From contig NZ_CP134869.1 in assembly GCF_031954525.1 (NCBI RefSeq), positions 1-58,191 on the forward strand: a DNA stretch of 58,191 nt. The letters are read 5' to 3'. The notes beneath the pieces were generated by a model. It was not told where the DNA came from and did no database searches. It worked only from the letters and a program-made list of their open reading frames with translations. How positions within the stretch are numbered: the stretch's first letter is position 1; each line of letters opens with the position of its first letter. Origin of the DNA: Dyella sp. BiH032 (GTDB lineage: Bacteria; Pseudomonadota; Gammaproteobacteria; Xanthomonadales; Rhodanobacteraceae). This document shows, one piece after another, positions 24,860-31,888 of the stretch. The position numbers were made by a program, and so were the translations under genes.

Positions 24860-25204
24860 ATGGGGCGCAAAGTCGATTTGATGCTGTTGGGGCCGGGCGG
24901 GATCTGCGACGTCTGCGGTCATCCGGCCTACGATCTGCATCGAGCTGGATCGGATTGCATTCGATGCCGCGAGGGCATCTACATGCACCGTCGCTTTTGG
25001 CACGTGCGCGAATGTCCCGCGTGCCTGCGTGTCAGCAATATGCAATGCGCAGTGTGCGACGGAAACGGCGTGATTTCCGTGCCCCGGGAGGATCTGAATC
25101 TCGAGGATCTACGCCAGGAATGGCGATCGCTTGTGGACCGGCCAGGCGAAAAAGCGTCGGCCGCAGCCAAACTGCGTGCCTGGTGGGCTGACCAGGGCGC
25201 TTGA
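24860..25204 (+). CDS. Cysteine-rich putative zinc protein, divergent from kfrA
   Basis: 114 residues with four CxxC pairs (CDVC, CIRC, CPAC, CAVC), a layout suggesting two zinc sites. The C-terminal 40 residues are charged and helical. It is one of only two plus-strand genes and shares the kfrA intergenic operator. Function unknown. The regular cysteine spacing argues that it is real, although the ribosome site is weak. Confidence 0.6.
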   Translation: MGRKVDLMLLGPGGICDVCGHPAYDLHRAGSDCIRCREGIYMHRRFWHVRECPACLRVSNMQCAVCDGNGVISVPREDLNLEDLRQEWRSLVDRPGEKASAAAKLRAWWADQGA

Positions 25205-25969
25205 ATTATTGAACGATTCCAGCTGCTCAGAGTTTAGTAATTCTCGGAAGCCTTGGCGCACAAGGGCTGCGAAGCCCCGCCGATCGCGATCGGGCATGCT
25301 GGCAGTTTCGTCCCAACCGCCTGTGACGCCCCACAGCGAGCCCCTATGTCTCGGAAGGGTAAGGCCAGGCTTTAGGGCTGAACGCCGTCGTTAGGCCTCG
25401 AGGCGGCCTCAAGGACTCGATTTCTCGAGGGTCCGGCCCCTTTCCCCGCTAAACCTTCGTGGAGATGCGGTGTACCTCCGTCCAGTTCCAGCGGATTGCA
25501 CGCAACCGGCAAGCCTGGCCCAAGCCCGTAGGGCGCCGGGCCAGGCGTCACCCGGCCCTTAGCGGGTGGGCGGCCCGTAGGGTCGTCCAGCCGCTTAGGG
25601 TCCGCTAGGCCGAAACGCTACGGTGTGCGTAGGGACATAGAAAACTTGCCGGCATGGATGCCGGCGCATTTTCAAAGCCAGCGGCGTAGCCGTTGGCTGC
25701 TTTTGATGTGTAGAGAGGTTTTGGAATAGGAGGACACTTAGCCGGGGTGGGGGCGACACTTAAGGTCGTGCCTCGCCGCGCTCGAGGGCGTGGTGGCCAC
25801 CGCGGCGCTGGCCAGGCGCAGCGATCGCCGGCAATTTCGCGCGGTTGCCGTCGCGTGTGGGCAGTTTTAGCGTGCGAAAAGAGGTGGATTTGGCCTGTTT
25901 TTAGGCCTTCGGGCACGCCTGTATCGAGCCAGGAGCTCTGCGGCCGTCAAACTGAGGGGTTGGGGCGCC
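25205..25969. other. Gene-free region downstream of rep, candidate oriV
   Basis: 765 bases with no convincing gene. It holds direct repeats GACACTTA (25733 and 25755, 22 bp apart), hairpins GCCGGCAT/ATGCCGGC (near 25650) and AGCCA-G-CGGC/GCCG-T-TGGCT (near 25680), a GGCCT...AGGCC stem near 25894, and several inverted repeats near 25400-25600. Its position beside rep and its repeats make it a candidate replication origin, but I see no clear DnaA box or long iteron array. Confidence 0.4.
25865..25880. promoter_or_regulatory. 16-bp near-palindrome TTTTAGC-GT-GCGAAAA
   Basis: Member of the 2-base-centre class with one arm mismatch, close to the rep stop. Its TTTTAGC half resembles the RK2 KorB half-site. 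Confidence 0.3.
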
Positions 25970-26755
25970 TTAGCCTCGCCAGCGGCTCATATAGGCCGCC
26001 ACGGAGCGCTCTAGCGCAGCGCCCGTGAGGCCCATGCGCTCAGCCTTGGCGCGATATTCAGCGGCAGCGGCACGCGATGCCGGCGTGCCATTGACGGCGC
26101 CGCGCGTTTGGTGCGTCAGAGCGCGCTCAGCACGCTTGCGGCCCTGTCGCCTGGCGACGGCCGCTAGGATGGTCTGCAAGCGCTGCACAGAGCGTTCGGC
26201 GGCCTTTGAGCCGCGGACTTTGACCAGCTTGTCCCACAGCCGCGCAACCTCCCAAAAATGGGTTGTAACGGCTTTGACGCTGGGCATGTTCAGAATGTCG
26301 CCATTCGACAGGCGCTCGAACTGCGGCGTCAGGTCAATTAATCCCAGCTCCCGCAAATCACGTAATCCACGGATCACGCGCGCAATCGAAATTTCGTCGG
26401 CTATGAGCTCGCCATAGGCCTTTTTTGCCAGGGTCGCGACGCTCATAGGAACTAAATACCGCGTGCCGTCAGGAAGCGGGGTAGGGGACTCGGAAACTAC
26501 TACGCCGGTCGAAACATCGGCGTGCGACAGGATCGCGCTCAGAAGCGCACAACGGTTCGTCCTGGCGTCCTTACGGAGCGCCCTTTGGCGACTCTTTCCA
26601 CGCACGCCAATACGCCCGAGAAGCGCCCCAAGGGCGCCCCGGCCGCGTTCCGCCCGGTCGATCACGTGGAGCGCGTCAATAATGACGTGCGGACGCTTTT
26701 CGCCCGTGGGGAGGTAATACGCGATGGCGTGATGGGGGGAGCCTAGTGCCGGCAA
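25970..26755 (-). CDS. repA: Putative replication initiator protein
   Basis: About 261 residues if translation starts at the TTG at 26755, six bases after AAGGGG. The frame stays open to a TTG at 26845 (291 residues) and no ATG occurs before residue ~100 of this product. A winged-helix region is visible (PMSVATLAKKAYGELIADE ... VIRGLRDLRELGLIDL), with a basic C-terminus (ARRQGRKRAERALTHQTRG). Position beside a repeat-rich gap and an antisense RNA gene supports an initiator. I do not recognise the exact Rep family. It is the only candidate initiator on the plasmid. Confidence 0.7.
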   Translation of the reverse strand: MPALGSPHHAIAYYLPTGEKRPHVIIDALHVIDRAERGRGALGALLGRIGVRGKSRQRALRKDARTNRCALLSAILSHADVSTGVVVSESPTPLPDGTRYLVPMSVATLAKKAYGELIADEISIARVIRGLRDLRELGLIDLTPQFERLSNGDILNMPSVKAVTTHFWEVARLWDKLVKVRGSKAAERSVQRLQTILAAVARRQGRKRAERALTHQTRGAVNGTPASRAAAAEYRAKAERMGLTGAALERSVAAYMSRWRG

Positions 26756-26862
26756 TGCCAACCCCTTTCGGGGGGCATGGCACCTGACCAAAGGTAATCC
26801 ATGAGTTCCCTCGTACCCGTTTTGCGGTTGCAAACCTCCGGGCAAGGGGCTACCATGATCGC

Positions 26863-26949
26863 AAATCTCACTGAGCGATCTGAGAGTTTGCCCCTCTCCG
26901 GTCCTGTTCCAAAAACCCTCGACGCGCCAACGTCGGGGGTTTTGTTTTT
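26863..26949 (+). ncRNA. Putative countertranscript RNA controlling rep
   Basis: Plus-strand promoter TTGCAA (26828-26833), 17-base spacer, TACCAT (26851-26856). The short RNA that would follow has one stem-loop (GCAAATCTC against GAGAGTTTGC, starting 26861) and ends in a rho-independent terminator (arms 26912-26924 and 26931-26943, then TTTTGTTTTT). It lies opposite the untranslated leader of rep, the usual arrangement for antisense copy-number control. Confidence 0.65.
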
Positions 26950-27111
26950 GGGTTGTCGGCTACTTCGTCAGTTGCCGTCTCTCCCCTACATATTGTGTCG
27001 TGGCTAGTCTAGCGGCCTAAACCCTTGTGCAGCAAGGGGTTCGACAGCACTCCTAAAAACTTGAGGGGTCGCATGCTAAAATTCTTGCGCGGGTGAAAAC
27101 TCGCTCTCTCG
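26950..27111. other. rep leader and promoter region
   Basis: Gene-free stretch expected to carry the rep promoter and leader on the minus strand. A CCCTTG-TGCAG-CAAGGG hairpin lies near 27015-27035. I cannot fix the promoter by eye. Confidence 0.35.
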
Positions 27112-27150
27112 GGTGCCGGCGATCGCCAAGGAAGGTGATCGACCGGCACC
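27112..27150 (-). terminator. Strong hairpin after the fic gene
   Basis: GGTGCCGG (27112-27119) pairs with CCGGCACC (27143-27150), extended by GATC/GATC inside. It lies between the fic stop and rep, so it is probably a terminator or barrier, although no clean T-tract follows. Confidence 0.5.
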
Positions 27151-27155
27151 AATCA

Positions 27156-27171
27156 TTTTCGCCCGCGAAAA
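27156..27171. promoter_or_regulatory. 16-bp element TTTTCGC-CC-GCGAAAA
   Basis: Perfect arms of the KorB-like box with a 2-base centre, between fic and rep. A site here could place rep under the partition/repressor network. Confidence 0.5.
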
Positions 27172-27195
27172 TTTCTGTTCAGGTTCGGCGGTCGC

Positions 27196-28446
27196 TCAGC
27201 GGACGAAATCGAGCCCTTGCCCCTTGTCCACTTTCTTCACGTTCAGCATTCGGTCAGATTGCTGAGCGCGCTCGAGCTGCCTCGGGAGGGCGGCTTGCAC
27301 GTGGGGCAAAATCTCTCGCGCCTGGTGCCGGCGTAGGCCGGCATCCTCTGCCGCTCGCATGAGGGCAGGTTGGGCGGCGGCATGGTCATTCCCCCACGGG
27401 TTCCCCGGCTGGTCTTTGGCCCGCTGCCAGGTTTCCTCGGCCCATTGTTTGCGAGCCTGGGCCGTGGACAACGACGGCGAGGCCGCATCACGGCTGAGAT
27501 TGTGAAACTCAGCCTCGAGCGAGGACGCCAGGCGGCCTCGCGGTGCCTCGAGTGCCACGCGGTCTAGCCAGCGCTGCGCGGCCTGCTCGGGCGTCAAGGT
27601 TGCCGTGAACTGCACGGTTTGGCCGAATTTGAGCCCTTCGCCGTTGCCCGGAAGATCCTGGGCATTGGCAACGACGAAACGATCCGGGCGGCGCTGAAGC
27701 ATGATGAAGTGCTTGCGCTCGCCGTCCATTACGAGAAAGTCTCCGCGGTAGTCTTGGCCCGGCGTGGTTGTGCTGAGGTAATGCTCGCGCCAGTCGGCGC
27801 CAAGGGCCGCGCGATTCTGCTCGAGGAAATCGGCTGCGATGCCCAACGGGCGCGCCCTGGTCGGGTCGCTGAGCTCATCGAACATGCGTTGCATGGGCTC
27901 GAGATTGCCGCGGGTGGCGGCGATCGATGCGGACACCATGCGCTCCCGCGAAACCCCCGTGAAGTCGAGGGAATGGCCGGCTTCTTGGGCCAGGCGGCCG
28001 ATATAGGCCACCTGTGCGCGGCCGTTGCCTTCCCGAAAGGGGTGTAGCTCGTTGATTTCGGCAAAATGCTGGGCGGCCTTGTGCGCGAACGTCACGCGAT
28101 CGAGGCCTCGAAAGTTGTTCTCTGCGGCCACGCCACCAAAGATCCGCCCGGCTTCCTGCTCGATGCGCTGGGGCGACGTAAAACGGGTGACGTCCTCCCC
28201 GTCATCGAACGCGGCTTTGCCGAGCTCGGTCGTGCGCGCCTGGCCCGCCCATTCATAGACGTCTTGAAAGACGTGACCGTGAATGGCCTTAAGGCGGTCG
28301 AAGCCTTCGTGCTGGAAGGCGCCGGAGTCCTCGAGCGTGGCGGTGCGCAGGGCGGTAACGCGCGCCTCTTTGAGCTTGAGTGTCGCCTCATCGGTGATGC
28401 CAAGCTTGTTCTTGAGGACGCCGTTGGGCTGCTGGTAGCTGTCCAC
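27196..28446 (-). CDS. fic: Fic-domain toxin with OB-like and helical C-terminal domains
   Basis: 416 residues. The Fic active site HPFREGNGR lies at 135-143, complete for AMP transfer to target proteins. A beta-rich OB-like stretch follows (about 225-275, GQDYRGDFLVMDGERKHFIM), then a helical C-terminal region of ~130 residues ending VKKVDKGQGLDFVR. Layout and partner recall VbhT/Bep proteins of Bartonella (FIC-OB-BID), which pass through type IV secretion channels. The tail resembles the relaxase end (DRLDKGKDLGFSK). A cognate antitoxin gene lies 2 bases upstream. Transfer into recipients is inference. Confidence 0.92.
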   Translation of the reverse strand: MDSYQQPNGVLKNKLGITDEATLKLKEARVTALRTATLEDSGAFQHEGFDRLKAIHGHVFQDVYEWAGQARTTELGKAAFDDGEDVTRFTSPQRIEQEAGRIFGGVAAENNFRGLDRVTFAHKAAQHFAEINELHPFREGNGRAQVAYIGRLAQEAGHSLDFTGVSRERMVSASIAATRGNLEPMQRMFDELSDPTRARPLGIAADFLEQNRAALGADWREHYLSTTTPGQDYRGDFLVMDGERKHFIMLQRRPDRFVVANAQDLPGNGEGLKFGQTVQFTATLTPEQAAQRWLDRVALEAPRGRLASSLEAEFHNLSRDAASPSLSTAQARKQWAEETWQRAKDQPGNPWGNDHAAAQPALMRAAEDAGLRRHQAREILPHVQAALPRQLERAQQSDRMLNVKKVDKGQGLDFVR

Positions 28447-28448
28447 GG

Positions 28449-28829
28449 TTAGTCAGCCAAGAGCTGCGCGATCGCCTCTTGTTCGGATACCTGCCCCTGC
28501 ACCCAAGCCTCAAAGACCGCCTCGCTTGCCTGGTCGCGCTCGAGGTCTTCGATGCGAAGGCTCACATCAGCCTGTCGCAACGCTTCACGCCGGCCCTCGA
28601 CGGTTTTCAGATTCGGCATTTCCGTGTCCCCCGTGTTCTTCTTCGCCTGTTTGGCGATCGCCGCACGTGCGCGGGGATCGTCCTGGGCGAGCGGTTCCCA
28701 ACCCAAGTGACCGTGCTTATCGCGAACTGCGATATCCGCCAGGAAGGTTGAACGACGCAGCGGGTTGCGGAAGACGGCAACTTCACCCGCGTAGGTAGGT
28801 TTGCGCGGGCAGGTAGTCGAAACGCTCAT
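28449..28829 (-). CDS. VbhA-like antitoxin of the Fic module, with N-terminal extension
   Basis: 126 residues. The last ~56 residues match the VbhA antitoxin pattern: a helix with S90-L-R-I-E94-D95 (family motif S/T-xxx-E-G/N, here ending in D), then SEAVFEAWVQGQVSEQEAI. The Glu normally blocks the Fic ATP site. The first 70 residues (LADIAVRDKHGHLGWEPLAQ) are extra. An internal ATG at 28619 with GGGGGA upstream could give a bare 56-residue antitoxin. The gene is under the shared operator/leader and lies directly before fic. Confidence 0.8.
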   Translation of the reverse strand: MSVSTTCPRKPTYAGEVAVFRNPLRRSTFLADIAVRDKHGHLGWEPLAQDDPRARAAIAKQAKKNTGDTEMPNLKTVEGRREALRQADVSLRIEDLERDQASEAVFEAWVQGQVSEQEAIAQLLAD

Positions 28830-28923
28830 GCTCTTTCTCTAGCCCCTGACAATCCTCGAGGCGCAGGCCGGTTGACGGCTCAACCGATGAGCAAATTATA
28901 CATATCCTGTCATAGTTCCGCAA
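28830..28923 (-). promoter_or_regulatory. Shared-operator promoter and conserved leader, antitoxin-fic operon
   Basis: -35 TTGCGG (28918-28923), 17-base spacer with ATGACAGGATATG, -10 TATAAT (28895-28900). The leader hairpin reads GGTTGA/TCAACC (28870-28885), followed by the conserved block GCGCCTCGAGGATTGTCAGG. This copy differs most in its stem from the others, yet pairing is kept. Confidence 0.8.
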
Positions 28924-28936
28924 GCGATCAGGTTCG

Positions 28937-28951
28937 TTTTCGCGGCGAAAA
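28937..28951. promoter_or_regulatory. KorB-like box TTTTCGCGGCGAAAA
   Basis: Perfect box 13 bp upstream of the antitoxin-fic promoter -35. Confidence 0.75.
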
Positions 28952-28958
28952 CTGCCCC

Positions 28959-29270
28959 TTAACTCCGTCGCTCAACCCGAGCCAGCGCCAAAGCATCGCT
29001 CAGGTCAATCACATTCCATTCGTACTGCATGCCCGACTGCTCCGGCCAAGTTTCGGCTCCTGCGGCGCCCAACAAGATAAACATGCTGGGAGGTCCGTAG
29101 AGACGGCCGCGCAACTTTGGCGACGGGTCATCACGAAATGGCCCTGAATGACATTCGATATCGCTCAACTCGGCAGGCTCACCCGCCTCCGTGATACATA
29201 CGGGCGTCGTAGGTGCAACGCCTTGTTTTAGCAGCGCACCGAGAACGTCATGCAAACCCTGCAAGGTCAT
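28959..29270 (-). CDS. Hypothetical protein
   Basis: 103 residues from the ATG at 29270 (an upstream frame extension overlaps the next gene and is rejected). It reads as a small soluble domain: a helix LQGLHDVLGALLKQGVAPTT, strands around VCITEAGEPAELSDIECHSG, and a C-terminal VIDLSDALALARVE. It lies after the membrane-protein gene at 29285. Function unknown. Confidence 0.6.
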   Translation of the reverse strand: MTLQGLHDVLGALLKQGVAPTTPVCITEAGEPAELSDIECHSGPFRDDPSPKLRGRLYGPPSMFILLGAAGAETWPEQSGMQYEWNVIDLSDALALARVERRS

Positions 29271-29284
29271 GGCGTCGATTCTCC

Positions 29285-29647
29285 CTAGACCTTGGCAGGC
29301 CGGCCGCTCATGGGGCGAGACGCGCGTCTGCGGGTCAGGAGCTCCGCGGCGGTAGAAGCCCCGGCCAGCGCCACCACAAAACCACCTAGCCACACCAAAC
29401 CGCAAAGGACGAACACGGTGATCCAATGGAGGTCTGAGCCATGCTCTGGAATCCAACGGTTGAGGGCGTCCCATAGCGGCGAAATGGTGAAAGACCAGCC
29501 GGGCACGAAAGACAGCATGCCGGCGGCGATGCCAATCACCATCGGCTTATATCCTTCCTCGCCCCTGGCCTCACGGACACCGCTGATTGCGCACAGCGCA
29601 AGACCGGCAACGGCAAGCACAACAAACCAAGCTGTTTCCAACACCAT
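29285..29647 (-). CDS. Small polytopic membrane protein
   Basis: 120 residues with AAGGAG seven bases before the ATG. Three hydrophobic stretches (about 5-22, 35-52, 75-100) are visible, followed by a basic tail (LLTRRRASRPMSGRPAKV). It sits in an operon with the tandem-HTH protein. No family recognised. Confidence 0.7.
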   Translation of the reverse strand: MVLETAWFVVLAVAGLALCAISGVREARGEEGYKPMVIGIAAGMLSFVPGWSFTISPLWDALNRWIPEHGSDLHWITVFVLCGLVWLGGFVVALAGASTAAELLTRRRASRPMSGRPAKV

Positions 29648-29658
29648 TACATCGCTCC

Positions 29659-30105
29659 TTATGTCTTGTCCCTGGTGAGGACGTGCAAGAGTTCCCAAAA
29701 GGCTAGGTGCATCGGGCGCCCGCCCGTTCCCTCGGTTTCCCAGCGCTGCCAGCCGCTTTCCGTGACCATCAGGAGGGCCGCCGCCTCTTTGCGGGTGAGC
29801 CCCAAACTCTCGCGTTTGGCGAGGATGGTCGCGGGTGCCGGCTTGGGAAGATCCACGGGCGCCACGTAGTCGGGGCGCACCTTGAGTTTGAACAGCTTGA
29901 AAAAAGCCGGGTGCATGCGATTGCCGCCGTTCGCCTGGCCTTGCTCCCACTTCTGCCAGGTGATGAGGGGCGAGTACACCAACGCCGCGGCGGCGGTTTG
30001 CGATAGATCCGCGTCGATGCGGGCCGCCTTAATGGCAGCAGGATCGGGCGTCGCAGCGTCGTCATCCGCCTTCTTCTTCCTCGAGCGGTTCGGGTGGTTG
30101 ACCAT
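29659..30105 (-). CDS. Tandem helix-turn-helix regulator
   Basis: 148 residues. Two copies of the same domain lie in tandem: LSQTAAAALVYSPLITWQKW followed by GQANGGNRMHPAFFKLFKL, and LTRKEAAALLMVTESGWQRW followed by GTGGRPMHLAFWELLHVL. Each is an XRE-like helix-turn-helix with a conserved W-x-x-W/E pattern. Two fused binding domains would suit a pseudo-symmetrical operator such as ACA-N5-TGT in the shared promoters, but that link is only a hypothesis. It lies after the LPD29-like gene. Confidence 0.75.
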   Translation of the reverse strand: MVNHPNRSRKKKADDDAATPDPAAIKAARIDADLSQTAAAALVYSPLITWQKWEQGQANGGNRMHPAFFKLFKLKVRPDYVAPVDLPKPAPATILAKRESLGLTRKEAAALLMVTESGWQRWETEGTGGRPMHLAFWELLHVLTRDKT

Positions 30106-30173
30106 TACTCTTGTTCCATAGGAGGACACGGCGGGTGTGCCGCGCCTCCATTGTATGTTGCTCCTGGGCTGCA

Positions 30174-30809
30174 TTAGCTCTCCCGCTTCGCGTGGACATG
30201 GACGTAATGCGTGGACCCAAAGCAGTACAGCCAGGGGGTTTCACGGTAAGTCTTGCAGTCGGTCATTCCGTCGAAATCAGTGCCGATGTACTTGTTCGCG
30301 ATCGCCTCAGCCGCGGCCAGGTCGCCCCCCTTGTCCACCTCCACCGTGATTGAGTTGCCCATCGAAAAGCGGCTCATACGCACAGATGCCTTGATCTTCG
30401 CGAGCTTGAGCTCGGTGCGAAGGTTCTTCGCCGCCGTGCGGACGCAATACTTATCCGGCGCCGCTTCAAGGTGCTTGTTAGCCGCCAAGAGATCCGCGCA
30501 TGCCTGCTGGAAAGCGGCCTTGCGTGCATCCTCCGCCGAGTGCTTATCGGCGAGCACGCGCTCAGCCTTAGCAATGAGACCGGCAATGAGCTCCGGCTCC
30601 ACAACGATCGGGAGAATGGTCATCGGGCGCAGGCCCGTGAAGCTGCCGGGGTTCACGTAGGACCGCGAGCCGTCTTCCCACACTACGGTATGCGCCGTGT
30701 GGGCAACTTCGACCACCGTGCCCAACTTGCTTGCCATCTGTGCATGGCCCGGATGCTTCACGCGGCGGCCAACGACAAGCTGAGAGACCGGAAGGGACGA
30801 AATGGTCAT
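30174..30809 (-). CDS. LPD29-like protein
   Basis: 211 residues. The C-terminal half (IKASVRMSRFSMGNSITVEV ... IGTDFDGMTDCKTYRE) resembles LPD29, a domain common in large polyvalent proteins and antirestriction genes of mobile elements. The N-terminal ~60 residues look like a small beta barrel (VGRRVKHPGHAQMASKLGTV). It is the first gene after a shared-operator promoter and conserved leader. Function unknown. An antidefence role is suggested by context. Confidence 0.7.
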   Translation of the reverse strand: MTISSLPVSQLVVGRRVKHPGHAQMASKLGTVVEVAHTAHTVVWEDGSRSYVNPGSFTGLRPMTILPIVVEPELIAGLIAKAERVLADKHSAEDARKAAFQQACADLLAANKHLEAAPDKYCVRTAAKNLRTELKLAKIKASVRMSRFSMGNSITVEVDKGGDLAAAEAIANKYIGTDFDGMTDCKTYRETPWLYCFGSTHYVHVHAKRES

Positions 30810-30902
30810 TGTGTTTCCTGGCCCCTGACAATCCCCGAGGCGCGGGCGTGGCTGAGTGCTCAGCCGATGGGACTATTATACATATCCTGTCATGCCTGGC
30901 AA
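30810..30902 (-). promoter_or_regulatory. Shared-operator promoter and conserved leader, LPD29 operon
   Basis: -35 TTGCCA (30897-30902), 16-base spacer with ATGACAGGATATG, -10 TATAAT (30875-30880). Leader hairpin GGCTGA/TCAGCC (30850-30865), then GCGCCTCGGGGATTGTCAGG ending about 12 bases before the ATG. Confidence 0.82.
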
Positions 30903-30905
30903 CAC

Positions 30906-30920
30906 TTTTCGCCGCGAAAA
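30906..30920. promoter_or_regulatory. KorB-like box TTTTCGCCGCGAAAA
   Basis: Perfect box only 3 bases from the -35 of the LPD29 promoter, close enough for direct repression. Confidence 0.78.
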
Positions 30921-30921
30921 C

Positions 30922-31773
30922 TCACTTGCGCTTGGGTGTCGCCTTTCGCTTGCTCGAGCTCTTGCTCGTGGGCGAAGCCCGCCGAACACGGTTCTGCCTC
31001 TCAAGCTCCTTCACCCGGCCAACCAGCTCTGAGCGCCTTTCCTCTGCGGTCTGCAATCGGTCCCGCACTCGCGCCAATTCGCCGGCATGCTTTTCAGCCG
31101 CCCTTGCTGCGGCATCCTCGAGTCGCTTGACGCTGCGAGCACTGTCCTTGGCCGACTGACGCTGTGCGTCCACCTCGCGCAATAAGCGCTGCTGCTCTGC
31201 ATCGAACCACTGCCGATCCCCCTCACGCTCCGCGCGTGTCCGCGAGAGCTCGGCCTCGAGGGCTTTGCGATGCGCAGCGATCGTGCCGGCCTCCATCAAC
31301 GCAGCATCGCGCTCGCCCGTCACCTGCTGTAGCCGTTGCTCGGCATCGATCCTGGCGCGATCGGTGAGCTCTAAGCGTCCCCGGAGCTCAGCCACTTCGA
31401 GCGCGCGTGCTTGGCTGGTCTTCTCGAGCTCCTGGCGATCAGCCTCGAGAAGCAGCCGGGCACCCTCGATCGAGGACCGTTCGGCGGCCAGCTCGTCCAC
31501 CACCCCGGCCCGCGCATGCGTGAGCGCCACGGTCCACAGGTCTTTCACCATTTCACCCAGCGGTGCTGGCAGGGGAGGGCGTTGCTCGAGCGCGAGGAAA
31601 CGCTCGCCCAGCGCCTCACGCCAGGCGTTGAGCTCCCGAACGATCGTGTTCGGACTTCCGCCGCCTAGTCGCGCCCGCACCGCCTCGACGGTCGGATTCT
31701 TGCCCGCGGCCAAGATGGCATCGGCCGCCTCTCGCACTGCTGAGGGATTCGCGATCACGTTCAACTGCCGCAT
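30922..31773 (-). CDS. Second KfrA-family protein
   Basis: 283 residues. The N-terminal ~50 residues form the KfrA DNA-binding domain (AVREAADAILAAGKNPTVEA ... GGGSPNTIVRELNAW). A very long coiled coil rich in Arg/Glu/Leu follows, then a Lys/Arg/Ser tail (TSKSSSKRKATPKRK). It is divergent from the recombinase gene and shares with it an intergenic region holding a perfect inverted repeat. The stop abuts a KorB-like box. KfrA proteins act in plasmid stability. Confidence 0.88.
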   Translation of the reverse strand: MRQLNVIANPSAVREAADAILAAGKNPTVEAVRARLGGGSPNTIVRELNAWREALGERFLALEQRPPLPAPLGEMVKDLWTVALTHARAGVVDELAAERSSIEGARLLLEADRQELEKTSQARALEVAELRGRLELTDRARIDAEQRLQQVTGERDAALMEAGTIAAHRKALEAELSRTRAEREGDRQWFDAEQQRLLREVDAQRQSAKDSARSVKRLEDAAARAAEKHAGELARVRDRLQTAEERRSELVGRVKELERQNRVRRASPTSKSSSKRKATPKRK

Positions 31774-31814
31774 AAAGGCGCCTCGATTTCGGTAGGCCGT
31801 TTGAGCGCTTCAAG

Positions 31815-31839
31815 CTACGATAACCGGGGATTATCGTAG
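31815..31839. promoter_or_regulatory. Inverted repeat CTACGATAA...TTATCGTAG
   Basis: Perfect 9-bp arms around a 7-base centre, between the divergent kfrA-like and recombinase genes. A second pair ATAGTA/TACTAT lies at 31856-31876. One could be the regulator's operator and the other a recombination site. Confidence 0.6.
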
Positions 31840-31888
31840 GCTGCTGCCGCGATCAATAGTATTTGATAGCTACTATGGCATAACCACT

